The notes under the pieces were generated by a model. The model did no database searches. It was given only the letters and a program-made list of their open reading frames with translations, and was not told where the DNA came from. Below, in pieces: positions 9,193-23,902 of a stretch of DNA of 64,000 nt (position 1 is the stretch's first letter; each line of letters starts with the position of its first letter). Origin of the DNA: Klebsiella planticola ATCC 33531 (lineage in GTDB: Bacteria > Pseudomonadota > Gammaproteobacteria > Enterobacterales > Enterobacteriaceae); assembly GCF_000735435.1 (NCBI RefSeq), contig NZ_JMPP01000017.1:1-64000 (forward strand). Direction: 5' to 3'. The position numbers and the translations under genes were made by a program.

Positions 9193-10193
9193 TAGTAATA
9201 CTCCCGCAGATTCAGTCCCCGATAGAGCGATGCCACCTCGTCAGCATAGCCGTTAAACAGCAGCGTCGGCTGGCGTTTAACATCAAGCACGCCGCCAGAG
9301 CCAATAACACGCTCTGTGGCCTGCGACCAGCGCGGATGATCGACGTGCGGATTGACGTTAGCGTAGAAGCCATACTCTTCCGGCCCGGCGAGATTCCAGG
9401 TGGTGGGGGGCTGCTCGCGCGTCAGCTCGATACTGACGATGGACTTGATACCTTTAAAACCGTATTTCCATGGGACGGTCAGCCGGACAGGGGCACCATT
9501 TTGCGGCGGCAGCGCTTTACCGTAAACGCCGACGCTCAGCAGCGTCAGAGGGTGCATGGCTTCATCCAGCCGCAGACCTTCTACATAAGGATAAGCCAGC
9601 CCCCCGCCGATAAAGCGATCTTTTTGCCCCGGCATCTGGTCCGGTGCATACAGAGTTTTAAAGGCGACAAAACGGGCGTTGCTGGTGGGTTCAACCAGCG
9701 CCAGCAGTTTATGTAGCGGGAAGCCGACCCAGGGCACCACCATTGACCAGGCCTCCACGCAGCGCATCCGGTAAATACGCTCTTCCAGCGGAAAGCGCCG
9801 GGTCAGGTCGTCATGATCGAGCGTCAGCGGTTTGGCCACTTCTCCGCCAATCGTGAGGGTCCAGGGATCGGTACGCAGGCTGCCGGCATTGGCCGCGGGG
9901 TCAGCTTTATCAAGACCAAATTCATAGAAGTTGTTATAGCCGGTGACTTTATCTTCCGGCGTCAGGGCGAGCGAGCTTTGCCACTCCGCGGGTTTATTAA
10001 ACGTCAGCGCTTTACCTGCCGGGGCCGGCGGGCGGTCGTGACCTTTAAACCAGTCCAGGAGATCGGCCCGCGCCGTGGGGGAAAGAGAAAGGGCCGTTGC
10101 GGTGATCCCGAGTGACTTCAGAACCTGGCGGCGCTGCAGCATAAATACGGACTCTGCCGTTACATCGGCTTCCGTGAGTTTTTTGGCTTTCAT
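9192..10193 (-). CDS. msrP: periplasmic protein-methionine-sulfoxide reductase, molybdopterin subunit
   Basis: 333 residues. It repairs oxidised methionines in periplasmic proteins. The Tat signal has the twin arginines at 21-22 (RRQVLK) and probable cleavage after ARA at 43, so the enzyme is folded with its molybdenum cofactor before export. The Mo-ligand Cys is residue 145 in [11 protein letters not shown] chose the ATG giving MKAKKL; an in-frame ATG five codons upstream gives MPEDV. In E. coli K-12 this pair (yedYZ) lies elsewhere on the chromosome beside hprSR; no such regulator is seen here. Confidence 0.96.
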   Translation of the reverse strand: MKAKKLTEADVTAESVFMLQRRQVLKSLGITATALSLSPTARADLLDWFKGHDRPPAPAGKALTFNKPAEWQSSLALTPEDKVTGYNNFYEFGLDKADPAANAGSLRTDPWTLTIGGEVAKPLTLDHDDLTRRFPLEERIYRMRCVEAWSMVVPWVGFPLHKLLALVEPTSNARFVAFKTLYAPDQMPGQKDRFIGGGLAYPYVEGLRLDEAMHPLTLLSVGVYGKALPPQNGAPVRLTVPWKYGFKGIKSIVSIELTREQPPTTWNLAGPEEYGFYANVNPHVDHPRWSQATERVIGSGGVLDVKRQPTLLFNGYADEVASLYRGLNLREYY

Positions 10194-10270
10194 GACATCC
10201 TCCGGCATGCTTTTTCCTAAGCATGACGGAGGCGGCGATTTATCGCGAATATGTCACGAAAAATTGCAGA

Positions 10271-11245
10271 TTAGGCGATCTTCACCAGCGTCCGCCCCTG
10301 GATCTGATTGTTCATGATCTTAGCGGCGAATGCCGGGGCCTCTGCGAGCGTAATTTCCGTGGCGCTCGCAGAATAGAAGGATTCCGGCAGATCACGCACC
10401 AGACGTTGCCAGGCTTCAGCGCGACGCGCAGGCGGCGTCATGACGGAATCGACGCCCTGCAGGCGAACATTGCGCAGAATAAACGGCATCACCGTCGTTG
10501 GCAGCGCGAAGCCCCCGGCCAGACCACAGGCGGCGACGCAGCCGCCATAGTTCATCTGCGCCAGCACCTTCGCCAGCACCTTGTCCCCGACGGTATCAAT
10601 CGCGCCAGCCCACAGCTGTTTTTCCAGCGGACGGGTTTCGGCAAACTCTTCGCGACCGAGAATGCGCTGTGCGCCGAGGCTTTTCAGATATTCATGGGTA
10701 CTTTCGCGGCCAGAGACTGCGACGACCGAATAGCCGAGCTGATGTAGCAGCGCAATGGCAGTACTGCCGACGCCGCCGCTGGCGCCGGTGACAATAATTT
10801 CACCATCCTGCGGACGGATGCCGGCATCCTCCAACGCCATGACGCACAGCATAGCGGTGAAGCCGGCGGTACCGATCGCCATCGCTTTACGGCCATCAAG
10901 ACCTTCCGGCATCGCGACCAGCCAGTCGCCTTTCACCCGCGCACGTTCGGCCAGACCGCCCCAGTGGTTTTCACCGACGCCCCAGCCGGTCAGCAGCACT
11001 TTCTGGCCGCTGTGGAAGCGCGGATCTTCGCTTGAATGAACGGTACCGGCGAAATCGATGCCAGGAATCATCGGAAAGTTGCGGATGATTTTTCCCTTGC
11101 CGGTGATCGCCAGCGCATCTTTATAGTTAAGGCTGGACCAGTGAATATCGACGGTGACATCGCCCGGCGGCAGCTGGTCGGCGTCGATGGTTTGCACCGA
11201 GGAGATTGTTTTACCATCCTGCTGTTCTAATATTAAAGCCTGCAT
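10271..11245 (-). CDS. acuI: acrylyl-CoA reductase (NADPH), zinc-independent MDR family
   Basis: 324 residues, matching E. coli AcuI/YhdH. It reduces toxic acrylyl-CoA to propionyl-CoA. It has the medium-chain dehydrogenase fold with a GroES-like N-terminal domain (about 1-115) and a Rossmann domain with GASGGVGSTA around residues 153-162. The zinc ligands of alcohol dehydrogenases are missing, as expected. It is divergent from csrD, and 77 bp separate it from msrP downstream, so it may or may not share their transcript. Confidence 0.96.
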   Translation of the reverse strand: MQALILEQQDGKTISSVQTIDADQLPPGDVTVDIHWSSLNYKDALAITGKGKIIRNFPMIPGIDFAGTVHSSEDPRFHSGQKVLLTGWGVGENHWGGLAERARVKGDWLVAMPEGLDGRKAMAIGTAGFTAMLCVMALEDAGIRPQDGEIIVTGASGGVGSTAIALLHQLGYSVVAVSGRESTHEYLKSLGAQRILGREEFAETRPLEKQLWAGAIDTVGDKVLAKVLAQMNYGGCVAACGLAGGFALPTTVMPFILRNVRLQGVDSVMTPPARRAEAWQRLVRDLPESFYSASATEITLAEAPAFAAKIMNNQIQGRTLVKIA

Positions 11246-11464
11246 ATGCGGGTCCTTATTTGTACAAAGATTGGAAAAAATTTTCTGCAGACTATACTCG
11301 CTATCGACATTATTACGCCGATATAACGCAATAAATTGCCAGAAACGCCAGCTTTGATAGTATGCCTCGCGCTTTAGAAAGTTAGCGCTTACTTTAGGTA
11401 AAGCGCCAGTACACGTGCCTGAAAATCTATCGGGCGGTCATTCACTCGCGGAGTTAACACAGGG

Positions 11465-13405
11465 ATGCGATTAACGACGAAGTTCTCAGCATTTGTCACG
11501 CTGCTCACCAGCCTGACCATCTTTGTCACGCTTATAGGTGCTTCGCTGAGTTTTTATAACGGTATCCAGCTGAAGATGGAGAATCGCGTCCAGGCTGTGG
11601 CGACGATGCTGGATAACCGCCTGATCTCATCCTCGTTCGATAAGCTTGAACCACAAATGGATGAGTTGATGACGCCGGTGGAGATTGTGCAGGTCGATTT
11701 TCTGCTTAACGGCAAGCCGGTGTACGGTCACTCGCGTAGCGACAGCTATCGTCCGCCGGGGAGTAAGAATCAGTATCGTGAAATAACGGTACCGTCGTTA
11801 AAACACCCCGGTATGACGATTCACGTGGTCTACCTCGACCCGATGGTGAATTATTTCCGCTCGCTACACATCACCGGACCCTTATCGACAGCTATCGGCC
11901 TTATGGTTCTGGTTATCTTTTTCTCCGTGCGCTGGATTCGCCGTCAGCTTGCTGGTCAGGAGCTGCTGGAGGTACGTGCTGCGCGGATCCTCAACGGCGA
12001 ACGCGGGCCGCAGGTACGAGGGTCGGTACATGAGTGGCCGGCAAGCACCAGCAGCGCGCTGGATATGCTGCTTTCCGAGCTGCAGTTTGCCAGCGATCAG
12101 CGTAGTCGTATGGATACGTTGATTCGTTCTTATGCGGCGCAAGACTCGAAAACCGGGCTGAATAATCGTCTGTTCTTTGATAATCAGCTGGCAACTTTGC
12201 TGGAAGATCAGGAAAAAGTGGGTTCGCACGGTATCGTGATGATGATCCGCCTGCCGGAGTTCGATCTGTTACGTGATAACTGGGGACGAGCCGCCGCCGA
12301 AGAACACTACTTCACGCTCATCAACCTGCTGTCGACTTTTATTATGCGCTATCCCGGGGCGCTGCTGGCGCGCTACCACCGCAGTGATTTTGCCGTACTC
12401 CTTCCTCACCGTACCTTAAAAGAGGCCGATAGCATCGCCGGGTTGCTGTTAAAAGCGGTGGATGCACTGCCGCCGACGCGGATTCTTGACCGCGATGACA
12501 TGATGCATATCGGTCTTTGCGCTTTCCGCAGTGGGCAGACGACCGCCCAGGTGATGGAACGCGCCGAGGCTGCGACGCGCAATGCGGTGCTACAGGGCAG
12601 CAATAGCTGGGCAGTCTACGATGACTCGTTACCGGAGAAAGGGCGCGGTAACGTCCGCTGGCGTACGCTGATTGAACAAATGCTCAGCCGCGGCGGGCCG
12701 CGACTGTACCAGAAGCCGGCCGTTACCCGCGATGGACGCGTCCATCATCGTGAACTGATGTCGCGGTTGTACGACGGTAAGGAAGAGGTGAGCGCGGCAG
12801 AATATATGCCAATGGTGCAACAGTTTGGTCTGGCGGAAGAGTACGACCGCCTGCAGATCACGCGCTTACTGCCATTTTTAAGTTTTTGGCCGGAGGAAAA
12901 CCTTGCGTTGCAGGTGACGGTGGAATCATTGATCCGCCCGAGATTTCAGCGCTGGCTGCGTGATACTTTGATGCAGAGTGAAAAATCGCAACGTCGACGG
13001 ATTATTTTTGAACTTGCAGAGGCAGATGTTTGTCAATATATCGGCCGCTTACAACCGGTAATGCGCCTGGTCAATGCCCTGGGTATTCGCGTTGCCGTCG
13101 TGCAGGCCGGATTAACGCTGGTTGGAACCAGTTGGATCAAGCAGTTGGATGTCGAAGTGATTAAGCTGCACCAGGGACTGTCGCGCAATATCGAAAAGCG
13201 CAGTGAGAACCAGCTGCTGGTTCAAAGCCTGGTGGAGGCCTGTAAGGGCATGCCGGTCCAGGTTTTTGCAACCGGCGTCCGCAGTCGCAGTGAATGGCAG
13301 GTGCTGTCTCAGTGCGGTGTCACGGGTGGTCAGGGGGAATTTTTTGCCGCCTCACAGCCACTTGACACAAATGTGAAAAAATATTCGCAAAGATACTCGG
13401 TTTGA
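11465..13405 (+). CDS. csrD: CsrD, targeting factor for CsrB/CsrC RNA decay
   Basis: 646 residues, the exact E. coli length. It promotes RNase E-dependent decay of the CsrB and CsrC RNAs and so raises free CsrA. Two N-terminal transmembrane segments (about 10-33 and 133-155) flank a periplasmic region and precede a HAMP-like region. The GGDEF domain is degenerate (HRSDF in place of GGDEF), and so is the EAL domain (ELM in place of EAL). It therefore neither makes nor degrades cyclic di-GMP, as known for the family. It is followed by a roughly 300-bp promoter region for mreB. Confidence 0.97.
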   Translation: MRLTTKFSAFVTLLTSLTIFVTLIGASLSFYNGIQLKMENRVQAVATMLDNRLISSSFDKLEPQMDELMTPVEIVQVDFLLNGKPVYGHSRSDSYRPPGSKNQYREITVPSLKHPGMTIHVVYLDPMVNYFRSLHITGPLSTAIGLMVLVIFFSVRWIRRQLAGQELLEVRAARILNGERGPQVRGSVHEWPASTSSALDMLLSELQFASDQRSRMDTLIRSYAAQDSKTGLNNRLFFDNQLATLLEDQEKVGSHGIVMMIRLPEFDLLRDNWGRAAAEEHYFTLINLLSTFIMRYPGALLARYHRSDFAVLLPHRTLKEADSIAGLLLKAVDALPPTRILDRDDMMHIGLCAFRSGQTTAQVMERAEAATRNAVLQGSNSWAVYDDSLPEKGRGNVRWRTLIEQMLSRGGPRLYQKPAVTRDGRVHHRELMSRLYDGKEEVSAAEYMPMVQQFGLAEEYDRLQITRLLPFLSFWPEENLALQVTVESLIRPRFQRWLRDTLMQSEKSQRRRIIFELAEADVCQYIGRLQPVMRLVNALGIRVAVVQAGLTLVGTSWIKQLDVEVIKLHQGLSRNIEKRSENQLLVQSLVEACKGMPVQVFATGVRSRSEWQVLSQCGVTGGQGEFFAASQPLDTNVKKYSQRYSV

Positions 13406-14754
<1,349 letters not shown>

Positions 14755-14824
14755 TCAGCCGAAGGTCCAGGGTAGCCTCAAAAGCTACCCTTGGTCTTAA
14801 CTGACACGAGAATACGCATAGCCT

Positions 14825-16305
<1,481 letters not shown>

Positions 16306-16312
16306 GGTTGAT

Positions 16313-16894
16313 ATGACGACTCTGTATCTTGCTTCAGGCTCTCCGCGTCGACAAGAACTGCTGACGCAACTGGGGTTATCTTTTGAACGTCTGGTTCCCG
16401 GTATTGAAGAACGACGCCTGCCACAGGAGAGCGCCGGGCATTATGTTGCGCGTCTGGCGCGTGAAAAAGCGCAGGCGGGGGTCGCACTGGCCCCGCGCGA
16501 TCTGCCGGTGCTGGGGGCCGATACCATTGTTATCCTGAACGGCGAAGTGCTGGAAAAACCGCGCGATGCCGCCCACGCCGCCGAGATGCTGCGCATGCTC
16601 TCCGGTAAGACGCATCAGGTCATGACGGCCGTGGCGCTGGCGGATAAGCAGTTGACGCTGGATTGCCTGGTGGTGACGGAAGTCACCTTCCGCCTGCTTT
16701 CAGATCAGGATATTGCCAGCTATGTGGCCAGCGGCGAACCTCTGGACAAAGCAGGTGCATACGGTATTCAAGGGTTGGGTGGCTGTTTCGTCAGGAAGAT
16801 TAATGGCAGCTATCACGCCGTGGTCGGCTTACCGCTGGTAGAAACGTATGAGTTGCTGAGTAACTTTAACTCACTGCGTGAAGAAAAGGGATAA
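16313..16894 (+). CDS. yhdE: Maf-like dTTP/UTP pyrophosphatase
   Basis: 193 residues. It hydrolyses dTTP, UTP and modified nucleotides to monophosphates, keeping them out of nucleic acids. Maf motifs are [12 protein letters not shown] at the N-terminus, LGADTIV and KPRDAAHA in the middle and [10 protein letters not shown] near the C-terminal third. I chose the ATG at 16313 (MTTLYLASG), which matches E. coli, over one seven codons upstream that overlaps mreD. It lies 7 bp after mreD and 2 bp before rng. Confidence 0.96.
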   Translation: MTTLYLASGSPRRQELLTQLGLSFERLVPGIEERRLPQESAGHYVARLAREKAQAGVALAPRDLPVLGADTIVILNGEVLEKPRDAAHAAEMLRMLSGKTHQVMTAVALADKQLTLDCLVVTEVTFRLLSDQDIASYVASGEPLDKAGAYGIQGLGGCFVRKINGSYHAVVGLPLVETYELLSNFNSLREEKG

Positions 16895-16896
16895 AG

Positions 16897-18366
16897 ATGA
16901 CGGCTGAATTATTAGTTAACGTAACGCCATCGGAGACGCGCGTTGCGTACATTGATGGCGGTATTCTGCAGGAAATTCATATTGAGCGTGAAGCGCGGCG
17001 CGGAATCGTAGGCAATATCTACAAAGGTCGTGTCAGTCGTGTACTGCCGGGGATGCAGGCGGCTTTTGTAGATATTGGCCTGGATAAGGCCGCATTTCTG
17101 CACGCGTCAGATATTATGCCGCATACCGAATGCGTTGCCGGGGAAGAACAAAAGCAGTTTACGGTGCGCGATATTTCCGAACTGGTTCGTCAGGGCCAGG
17201 ACCTGATGGTTCAGGTGGTGAAAGATCCGCTCGGCACCAAAGGCGCCCGCCTGACGACGGACATTACGCTGCCTTCCCGCTATCTGGTCTTTATGCCGGG
17301 GGCTTCTCACGTCGGCGTGTCACAGCGTATCGAGAGTGAAGCTGAACGCGAGCGGTTAAAGAAGGTGGTGGCCGACTACTGCGATGAGCAGGGCGGTTTT
17401 ATCATCCGTACCGCCGCGGAAGGGGTGCATGAACAGGAGTTAGCCGCCGATGCGGCTTACCTCAAGCGCGTATGGACGAAGGTCATGGAGCGCAAAAAAC
17501 GTCAGCAGACCCGTTATCAGCTGTACGGTGAACTGGCGCTGGCTCAGCGCGTGCTGCGTGATTTTGCCGATGAGCATCTGGACCGTATACGCGTCGATTC
17601 CCGCCTGACGTATGAATCGCTGGTGGAGTTTACCGCCGAATATATGCCGGAAATGACCAGCAAGCTGGAGCATTACAGCGGCCGTCAGCCGATTTTCGAT
17701 CTCTTTGACGTGGAGAACGAAATTCAGCGCGCGCTGGAGCGTAAGGTGGAGCTGAAATCCGGCGGCTATCTGGTTATCGATCAAACCGAAGCGATGACCA
17801 CCGTGGATATCAATACCGGGGCATTTGTCGGTCATCGCAATCTCGACGATACGATTTTTAATACCAATATTGAGGCGACTCAGGCGATTGCCCGCCAGCT
17901 GCGTCTGCGCAATCTGGGCGGGATTATCATTATTGATTTCATTGATATGAATAATGAAGATCACCGTCGCCGGGTGTTGCATTCACTGGAACAGGCGCTG
18001 AGTAAAGATCGGGTCAAAACCAGTATTAACGGCTTCTCCCAGCTTGGTCTGGTAGAGATGACCCGTAAGCGGACTCGTGAAAGCGTTGAGCACGTGTTGT
18101 GTAAGGATTGCCCTACCTGCCACGGACGCGGTACGGTGAAATCGGTGGAAACGGTGTGCTATGAAATCATGCGTGAGATTGTGCGTGTGCATCATGCCTA
18201 CGATTCCGATCGTTTCCTGGTCTATGCTTCTCCTGCGGTTGCGGAAACCCTGAAAGGGGAAGAGTCGCACGCGCTGGCGGAAGTCGAAATCTTTGTCGGC
18301 AAACAGGTCAAAGTACAAATTGAACCGCTCTATAATCAAGAGCAGTTCGATGTCGTTATGATGTAA
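16897..18366 (+). CDS. rng: ribonuclease G
   Basis: 489 residues, the E. coli length. An endonuclease that matures the 5' end of 16S rRNA and cleaves selected mRNAs, preferring 5'-monophosphate ends. The N-terminal S1 domain (about 38-125) is followed by an RNase H-like and DNase I-like catalytic core with TVDINTGAF and IIIIDFIDM, which hold the two metal-binding aspartates. The CPTCHGRG zinc link that joins subunits sits near 405. The RNase E-type C-terminal scaffold is absent, as expected for RNase G. Confidence 0.98.
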   Translation: MTAELLVNVTPSETRVAYIDGGILQEIHIEREARRGIVGNIYKGRVSRVLPGMQAAFVDIGLDKAAFLHASDIMPHTECVAGEEQKQFTVRDISELVRQGQDLMVQVVKDPLGTKGARLTTDITLPSRYLVFMPGASHVGVSQRIESEAERERLKKVVADYCDEQGGFIIRTAAEGVHEQELAADAAYLKRVWTKVMERKKRQQTRYQLYGELALAQRVLRDFADEHLDRIRVDSRLTYESLVEFTAEYMPEMTSKLEHYSGRQPIFDLFDVENEIQRALERKVELKSGGYLVIDQTEAMTTVDINTGAFVGHRNLDDTIFNTNIEATQAIARQLRLRNLGGIIIIDFIDMNNEDHRRRVLHSLEQALSKDRVKTSINGFSQLGLVEMTRKRTRESVEHVLCKDCPTCHGRGTVKSVETVCYEIMREIVRVHHAYDSDRFLVYASPAVAETLKGEESHALAEVEIFVGKQVKVQIEPLYNQEQFDVVMM

Positions 18367-18493
18367 TCATCTGGTTTGCTTCTGCTCTGGCACCCGGGAG
18401 TATGGCCGAACGACGGCTTATCCCGGAAGTCAACGCCGCCGACGCGGAGGCAAATAGACGGATGACGTGTAAAAGTCTGACAAGGAGAGAGGC

Positions 18494-21400
18494 GTGAGGC
18501 GACTGCCCGGGATATTACTGCTCACCGCGGCAACATTGACAGTTGTCGTCGCACTGCTGGTGAGCGGCCTGCGTCTCGTTCTGCCGCAGCTGGACGCATG
18601 GCGCCCGCAGCTGCTGGAAAAAATCTCTGCGCTTTCAGGCTCGCCGGTCAATGCTTCACAGCTAACGGCCCGCTGGGAAAACTTTGGCCCGACGCTCGAC
18701 GTGCGCGATGTCTCCGCGGGTCTGAAAGACGGCGGCCAGCTCTCGGTTAAACGGGTCACTCTGGCGCTGGATGTCTGGCAAAGTCTGCTGCACATGCGCT
18801 GGCAGTTCCGCGACCTCACCTTCTGGCAGTTGAAAATCCATACCAATTCGCCAATCCAGACCAATGATGGCGGCGAGAGTCTGAAAACCGACCATATTGG
18901 CGATCTCTTCCTGCGCCAGTTTGACCACTTTATTCTGCGCGATAGCCATTTGAGTTTCGTGACCATTTCCGGGCAACGTGCGGAATTAGCTGTTCCGCAG
19001 CTCACCTGGCTGAATACGAATAACCGCCATCGTGCAGAAGGGCAACTGAGTCTCTCCAGTCTGAACGGCCAGCATGGGGTGATGCAGGTACGTATGGATC
19101 TGCGTGATGAAAATGGCCTGCTGAACAAAGGGCGCGTATGGCTGCAGGCGGATGATATTGACGTGAAGCCGTGGCTGGGCCGCTGGATGCAGGACAATAT
19201 TGCGTTGCAGACTGCGCGCTTTAGCCTCGAAGGCTGGATGACTATCGACAAAGGCGATATCGCCAGCGGTGACGTCTGGTTGAAGAAGGGCGGCGCCAGC
19301 TGGCAGGGTGATGGTCAGCCCCATCGATTGACGGTGGATAATCTGACGGCCCATATCTTCCGCGAGAAGCAGGGCTGGGGCTTCGACATCCCGGATACCC
19401 GGATCTCGATCGACGGCAAAGCCTGGCCGCGCGGCGCGCTGGCGATGGCGTGGATCCCGGCCCAGGATGTCGGCGGTGATAACCACTCGCGCAGCGATGA
19501 GCTGCGTGTCCGCGCCAGTCACCTCGATCTCAATGGCCTGACCGGGCTGCAACCGATTGCCGATAAGCTGGCCCCTGAGCTGGGCGAGGTCTGGCGTACC
19601 ACGCAACCTGCCGGCAAAATCGATCTGCTGGCGCTGGATATCCCGCTGCAGGCAGCGGAAAAATCCCGTTTTCAGGCAAGCTGGAGCGATCTCTCCTGGA
19701 AACAGTGGAAGCTGCTGCCGGGGGCCGAACATTTCTCGGGTAGCGCTGCCGGAAGCGTGGAGAACGGCTCGCTGCACGCCAGTATGAGCGAAGCCAAAAT
19801 GCCTTATGCCACGGTCTTCCGCGCCCCGCTGGAAATTGCCAAAGGTGATGCCACCCTCAGTTGGGTGAAGAATGACAAAGGCTTTATGCTTGACGGGCGC
19901 AACATTGACGTGCAGGCAACCGGAGTACGTGCGCGGGGAGGGTTCCGCTATTTACAGCCGCAGGGTGATGAGCCGTGGCTGGGGATTCTGGCGGGGATCA
20001 GCACCAATGACGGTGGTCAGGCATGGCGCTATTTTCCAGAAAACCTGATGGGCAAAGAGCTGGTGGATTATCTCAGCGGCGCGATAAAAGGCGGGCAGGC
20101 AACCAACGCCACCCTGGTTTACGGCGGTAACCCGCACCTGTTCCCGTATCTGCATAACGAAGGCCAGTTCCAGGTTTCGGTGCCATTAACCAACGCCACC
20201 TTTGCCTTTCAACCCGACTGGCCGGCATTAACCGGGCTGGATATCAACCTCGATTTTATCAATAACGGTTTGTGGATGAAGGCCGATAAGGTCATGTTGG
20301 GGAACGTCACCGCCAGCAACCTTGATGCGGTTATCCCGGATTATTCGCGGGAAAAACTGCTTATTGATGCCGATATCAACGGTCCAGGGAAAGATGTCGG
20401 ACCCTATTTTAACGAAACGCCGCTGAAAGAGACGCTGGGTTCGGCACTGGATGAGCTACAACTGGATGGGAATGTGAGCGCTCGCTTACATCTTGATATT
20501 CCGCTGGATGGCGAGCTGACCACCGCCAAAGGCGATGTTAATCTGGTGAATAACAGCCTGTTTATCAAACCGATTGATACAACGCTGAAGGATCTGACCG
20601 GTAAGTTCAGCTTTACAAATGGCGATCTGAAGAGCGAGACCCTGAAAGCCAGCTGGTTTAATCAGCCGTTGAATCTCGATTTTTCCACCACCGAGGGACC
20701 TAAGGCCTTCCTGGTCAACGTTGGCATGAACGCCAGCTGGCAGCCATCGCGTACCGGTCTCCTGCCAAAAGCGGTCAATGATGCCGTTAGCGGTAGCGTG
20801 CCGTGGGACGGTAAGGTGGCAATTGAGCTGCCGTACCATGGGAATGCGAGCTATAAGGTTGATATTAACGGCGATCTGAAAAATGTAAGCAGTGACTTAC
20901 CTTCTCCGGTCGATAAAACAGCGGGTGAGCCGCTGCCGGTGAAAATTAATGTTGAAGGCGGGTTAAACAGCTTCGAGTTGACCGGCGCTATTGGTGCGAA
21001 AAATCATTTCAACAGCCGCTGGCTGTTGAACCGTAAGCTGACGCTGGATCGGGCGATTTTAACCTCTGATAGCAAAGCCATTTCTCCGCTGCCGGATCAG
21101 GCCGGCGTTGAGCTGAATATGCCGGCGATGGATGGCGCGGAGTGGCTGGCGCTTTTCCAGGGCGGCGCAGTCAATGAAGTCAGCAGCAATATTCTCTTCC
21201 CGGAACGTATCACGTTGCGCACGCCGTCGCTGACGTTTGCTGGCCAAAGCTGGAACAACGTGAGCCTGGTGAGTCAACCGAATGCCGGTGGCTCGAAGGT
21301 TGAAGCCCAGGGGCGCGAAATTAACGCCTCTTTGACAATGCGGCAAAATGCCCCCTGGCAGGCCGCCATTCGCTATCTGTATTACAACCCGGCTGCCGCT

Positions 21401-22294
21401 CAGAAGAGTGGTGAGGCGTCCAGCGGGACGAACCCGCTTGCCAGTAACCGCCTTGATTTTCGCGGTTGGCCGGATCTCCAGCTGCGCTGCGCAGAGTGCT
21501 GGCTATGGGGGCAAAAATACGGGCGCATCGACGGTGATTTCTCAATTAAAGGCGATACCCTGATGCTGGCTAACGGGCTGGTGGATACCGGTTTTGGCCG
21601 TCTGACTTCCGACGGCGTATGGGTCAATGCCCCGGGCGGCGTGCGGACGTCGCTGAAAGGTAAACTCCATGGGAATAAAACGGATGCCTTCGCCAGCTTT
21701 TTCGGTATTTCGACGCCGGTGAAAGGGTCGTCGTTCGATGTCGATTACGATTTGCACTGGCGTGCACCGCCGTGGCAGCCAGACGTGGCATCGCTCAATG
21801 GGGTGCTGAAAAGCCATCTCGGGAAAGGCGAATTTACCGACATCAGCACCGGTCATGCCGGGCAGCTGTTGCGTCTGCTGAGCGTCGATGCGCTGCTGCG
21901 AAAGCTGCGTTTCGACTTTAGCGATACCTTCAGCGAAGGCTTCTATTTTGATTCGATCAACAGCACGGCATGGATTAAAGATGGCGTGCTGAATACGGAT
22001 GATACGCTGGTGGATGGCCTCGAGGCGGATATCGCGATGAAAGGCTCGGTCGACCTGGTACGCCGCCGGCTGGATATGCAGGCCGTCGTGGCCCCGGAAA
22101 TTTCGGCGACCGTCGGCGTTGCGACAGCGTTTGTGATAAATCCGATAGTCGGCGCCGCGGTGTTTGCCGCCAGTAAAGTGCTGGGGCCGCTGTGGAACAA
22201 AGTATCTATCCTGCGTTATCGCATTACTGGCCCTATCGATCAGCCGCAGATCAATGAAGTCCTGCGCCAGGCGCGCAGTGACAAAAAGCAATGA
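18494..22294 (+). CDS. yhdP: AsmA-like envelope phospholipid transport protein YhdP
   Basis: 1266 residues, identical in length to E. coli. A very large inner-membrane-anchored periplasmic protein with one N-terminal transmembrane helix (about 4-25), then a repeating beta-rich body of the AsmA/VPS13 type and a DUF3971/AsmA C-terminal region. With TamB and YdbH it is thought to bridge phospholipids to the outer membrane. The start is GTG after a GGAGAG ribosome site (CAAGGAGAGAGGC). It lies 127 bp after rng with no clear terminator between. Confidence 0.96.
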   Translation: MRRLPGILLLTAATLTVVVALLVSGLRLVLPQLDAWRPQLLEKISALSGSPVNASQLTARWENFGPTLDVRDVSAGLKDGGQLSVKRVTLALDVWQSLLHMRWQFRDLTFWQLKIHTNSPIQTNDGGESLKTDHIGDLFLRQFDHFILRDSHLSFVTISGQRAELAVPQLTWLNTNNRHRAEGQLSLSSLNGQHGVMQVRMDLRDENGLLNKGRVWLQADDIDVKPWLGRWMQDNIALQTARFSLEGWMTIDKGDIASGDVWLKKGGASWQGDGQPHRLTVDNLTAHIFREKQGWGFDIPDTRISIDGKAWPRGALAMAWIPAQDVGGDNHSRSDELRVRASHLDLNGLTGLQPIADKLAPELGEVWRTTQPAGKIDLLALDIPLQAAEKSRFQASWSDLSWKQWKLLPGAEHFSGSAAGSVENGSLHASMSEAKMPYATVFRAPLEIAKGDATLSWVKNDKGFMLDGRNIDVQATGVRARGGFRYLQPQGDEPWLGILAGISTNDGGQAWRYFPENLMGKELVDYLSGAIKGGQATNATLVYGGNPHLFPYLHNEGQFQVSVPLTNATFAFQPDWPALTGLDINLDFINNGLWMKADKVMLGNVTASNLDAVIPDYSREKLLIDADINGPGKDVGPYFNETPLKETLGSALDELQLDGNVSARLHLDIPLDGELTTAKGDVNLVNNSLFIKPIDTTLKDLTGKFSFTNGDLKSETLKASWFNQPLNLDFSTTEGPKAFLVNVGMNASWQPSRTGLLPKAVNDAVSGSVPWDGKVAIELPYHGNASYKVDINGDLKNVSSDLPSPVDKTAGEPLPVKINVEGGLNSFELTGAIGAKNHFNSRWLLNRKLTLDRAILTSDSKAISPLPDQAGVELNMPAMDGAEWLALFQGGAVNEVSSNILFPERITLRTPSLTFAGQSWNNVSLVSQPNAGGSKVEAQGREINASLTMRQNAPWQAAIRYLYYNPAAAQKSGEASSGTNPLASNRLDFRGWPDLQLRCAECWLWGQKYGRIDGDFSIKGDTLMLANGLVDTGFGRLTSDGVWVNAPGGVRTSLKGKLHGNKTDAFASFFGISTPVKGSSFDVDYDLHWRAPPWQPDVASLNGVLKSHLGKGEFTDISTGHAGQLLRLLSVDALLRKLRFDFSDTFSEGFYFDSINSTAWIKDGVLNTDDTLVDGLEADIAMKGSVDLVRRRLDMQAVVAPEISATVGVATAFVINPIVGAAVFAASKVLGPLWNKVSILRYRITGPIDQPQINEVLRQARSDKKQ

Positions 22295-22334
22295 TTTGAC
22301 GATTGCGGGGAATTACCGCACTCTCAATGGATAG

Positions 22335-23828
<1,494 letters not shown>

Positions 23829-23839
23829 GTATTCTGAAT

Positions 23840-23864
23840 GCGCTTCCGCATTTTGCGGAGGCGC
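23840..23864 (+). terminator. hairpin between convergent tldD and aaeR
   Basis: GCGCTTCCGCA pairs with TGCGGAGGCGC (one G-T pair on one strand) around a three-base loop, 11 bp past the tldD stop. No T-run follows on either strand, so it is a weak or Rho-assisted terminator or a 3'-end stabiliser. Confidence 0.45.
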
Positions 23865-23902
23865 AGCCTGCACCGGCCATCGCTGCCGTTTGTGTCGCGT
23901 CG

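Noticed and set aside
11465-13405. CsrD as an active cyclic di-GMP synthase or phosphodiesterase
   Set aside because: Both signature motifs are degenerate (HRSDF and ELM), as established for this family.
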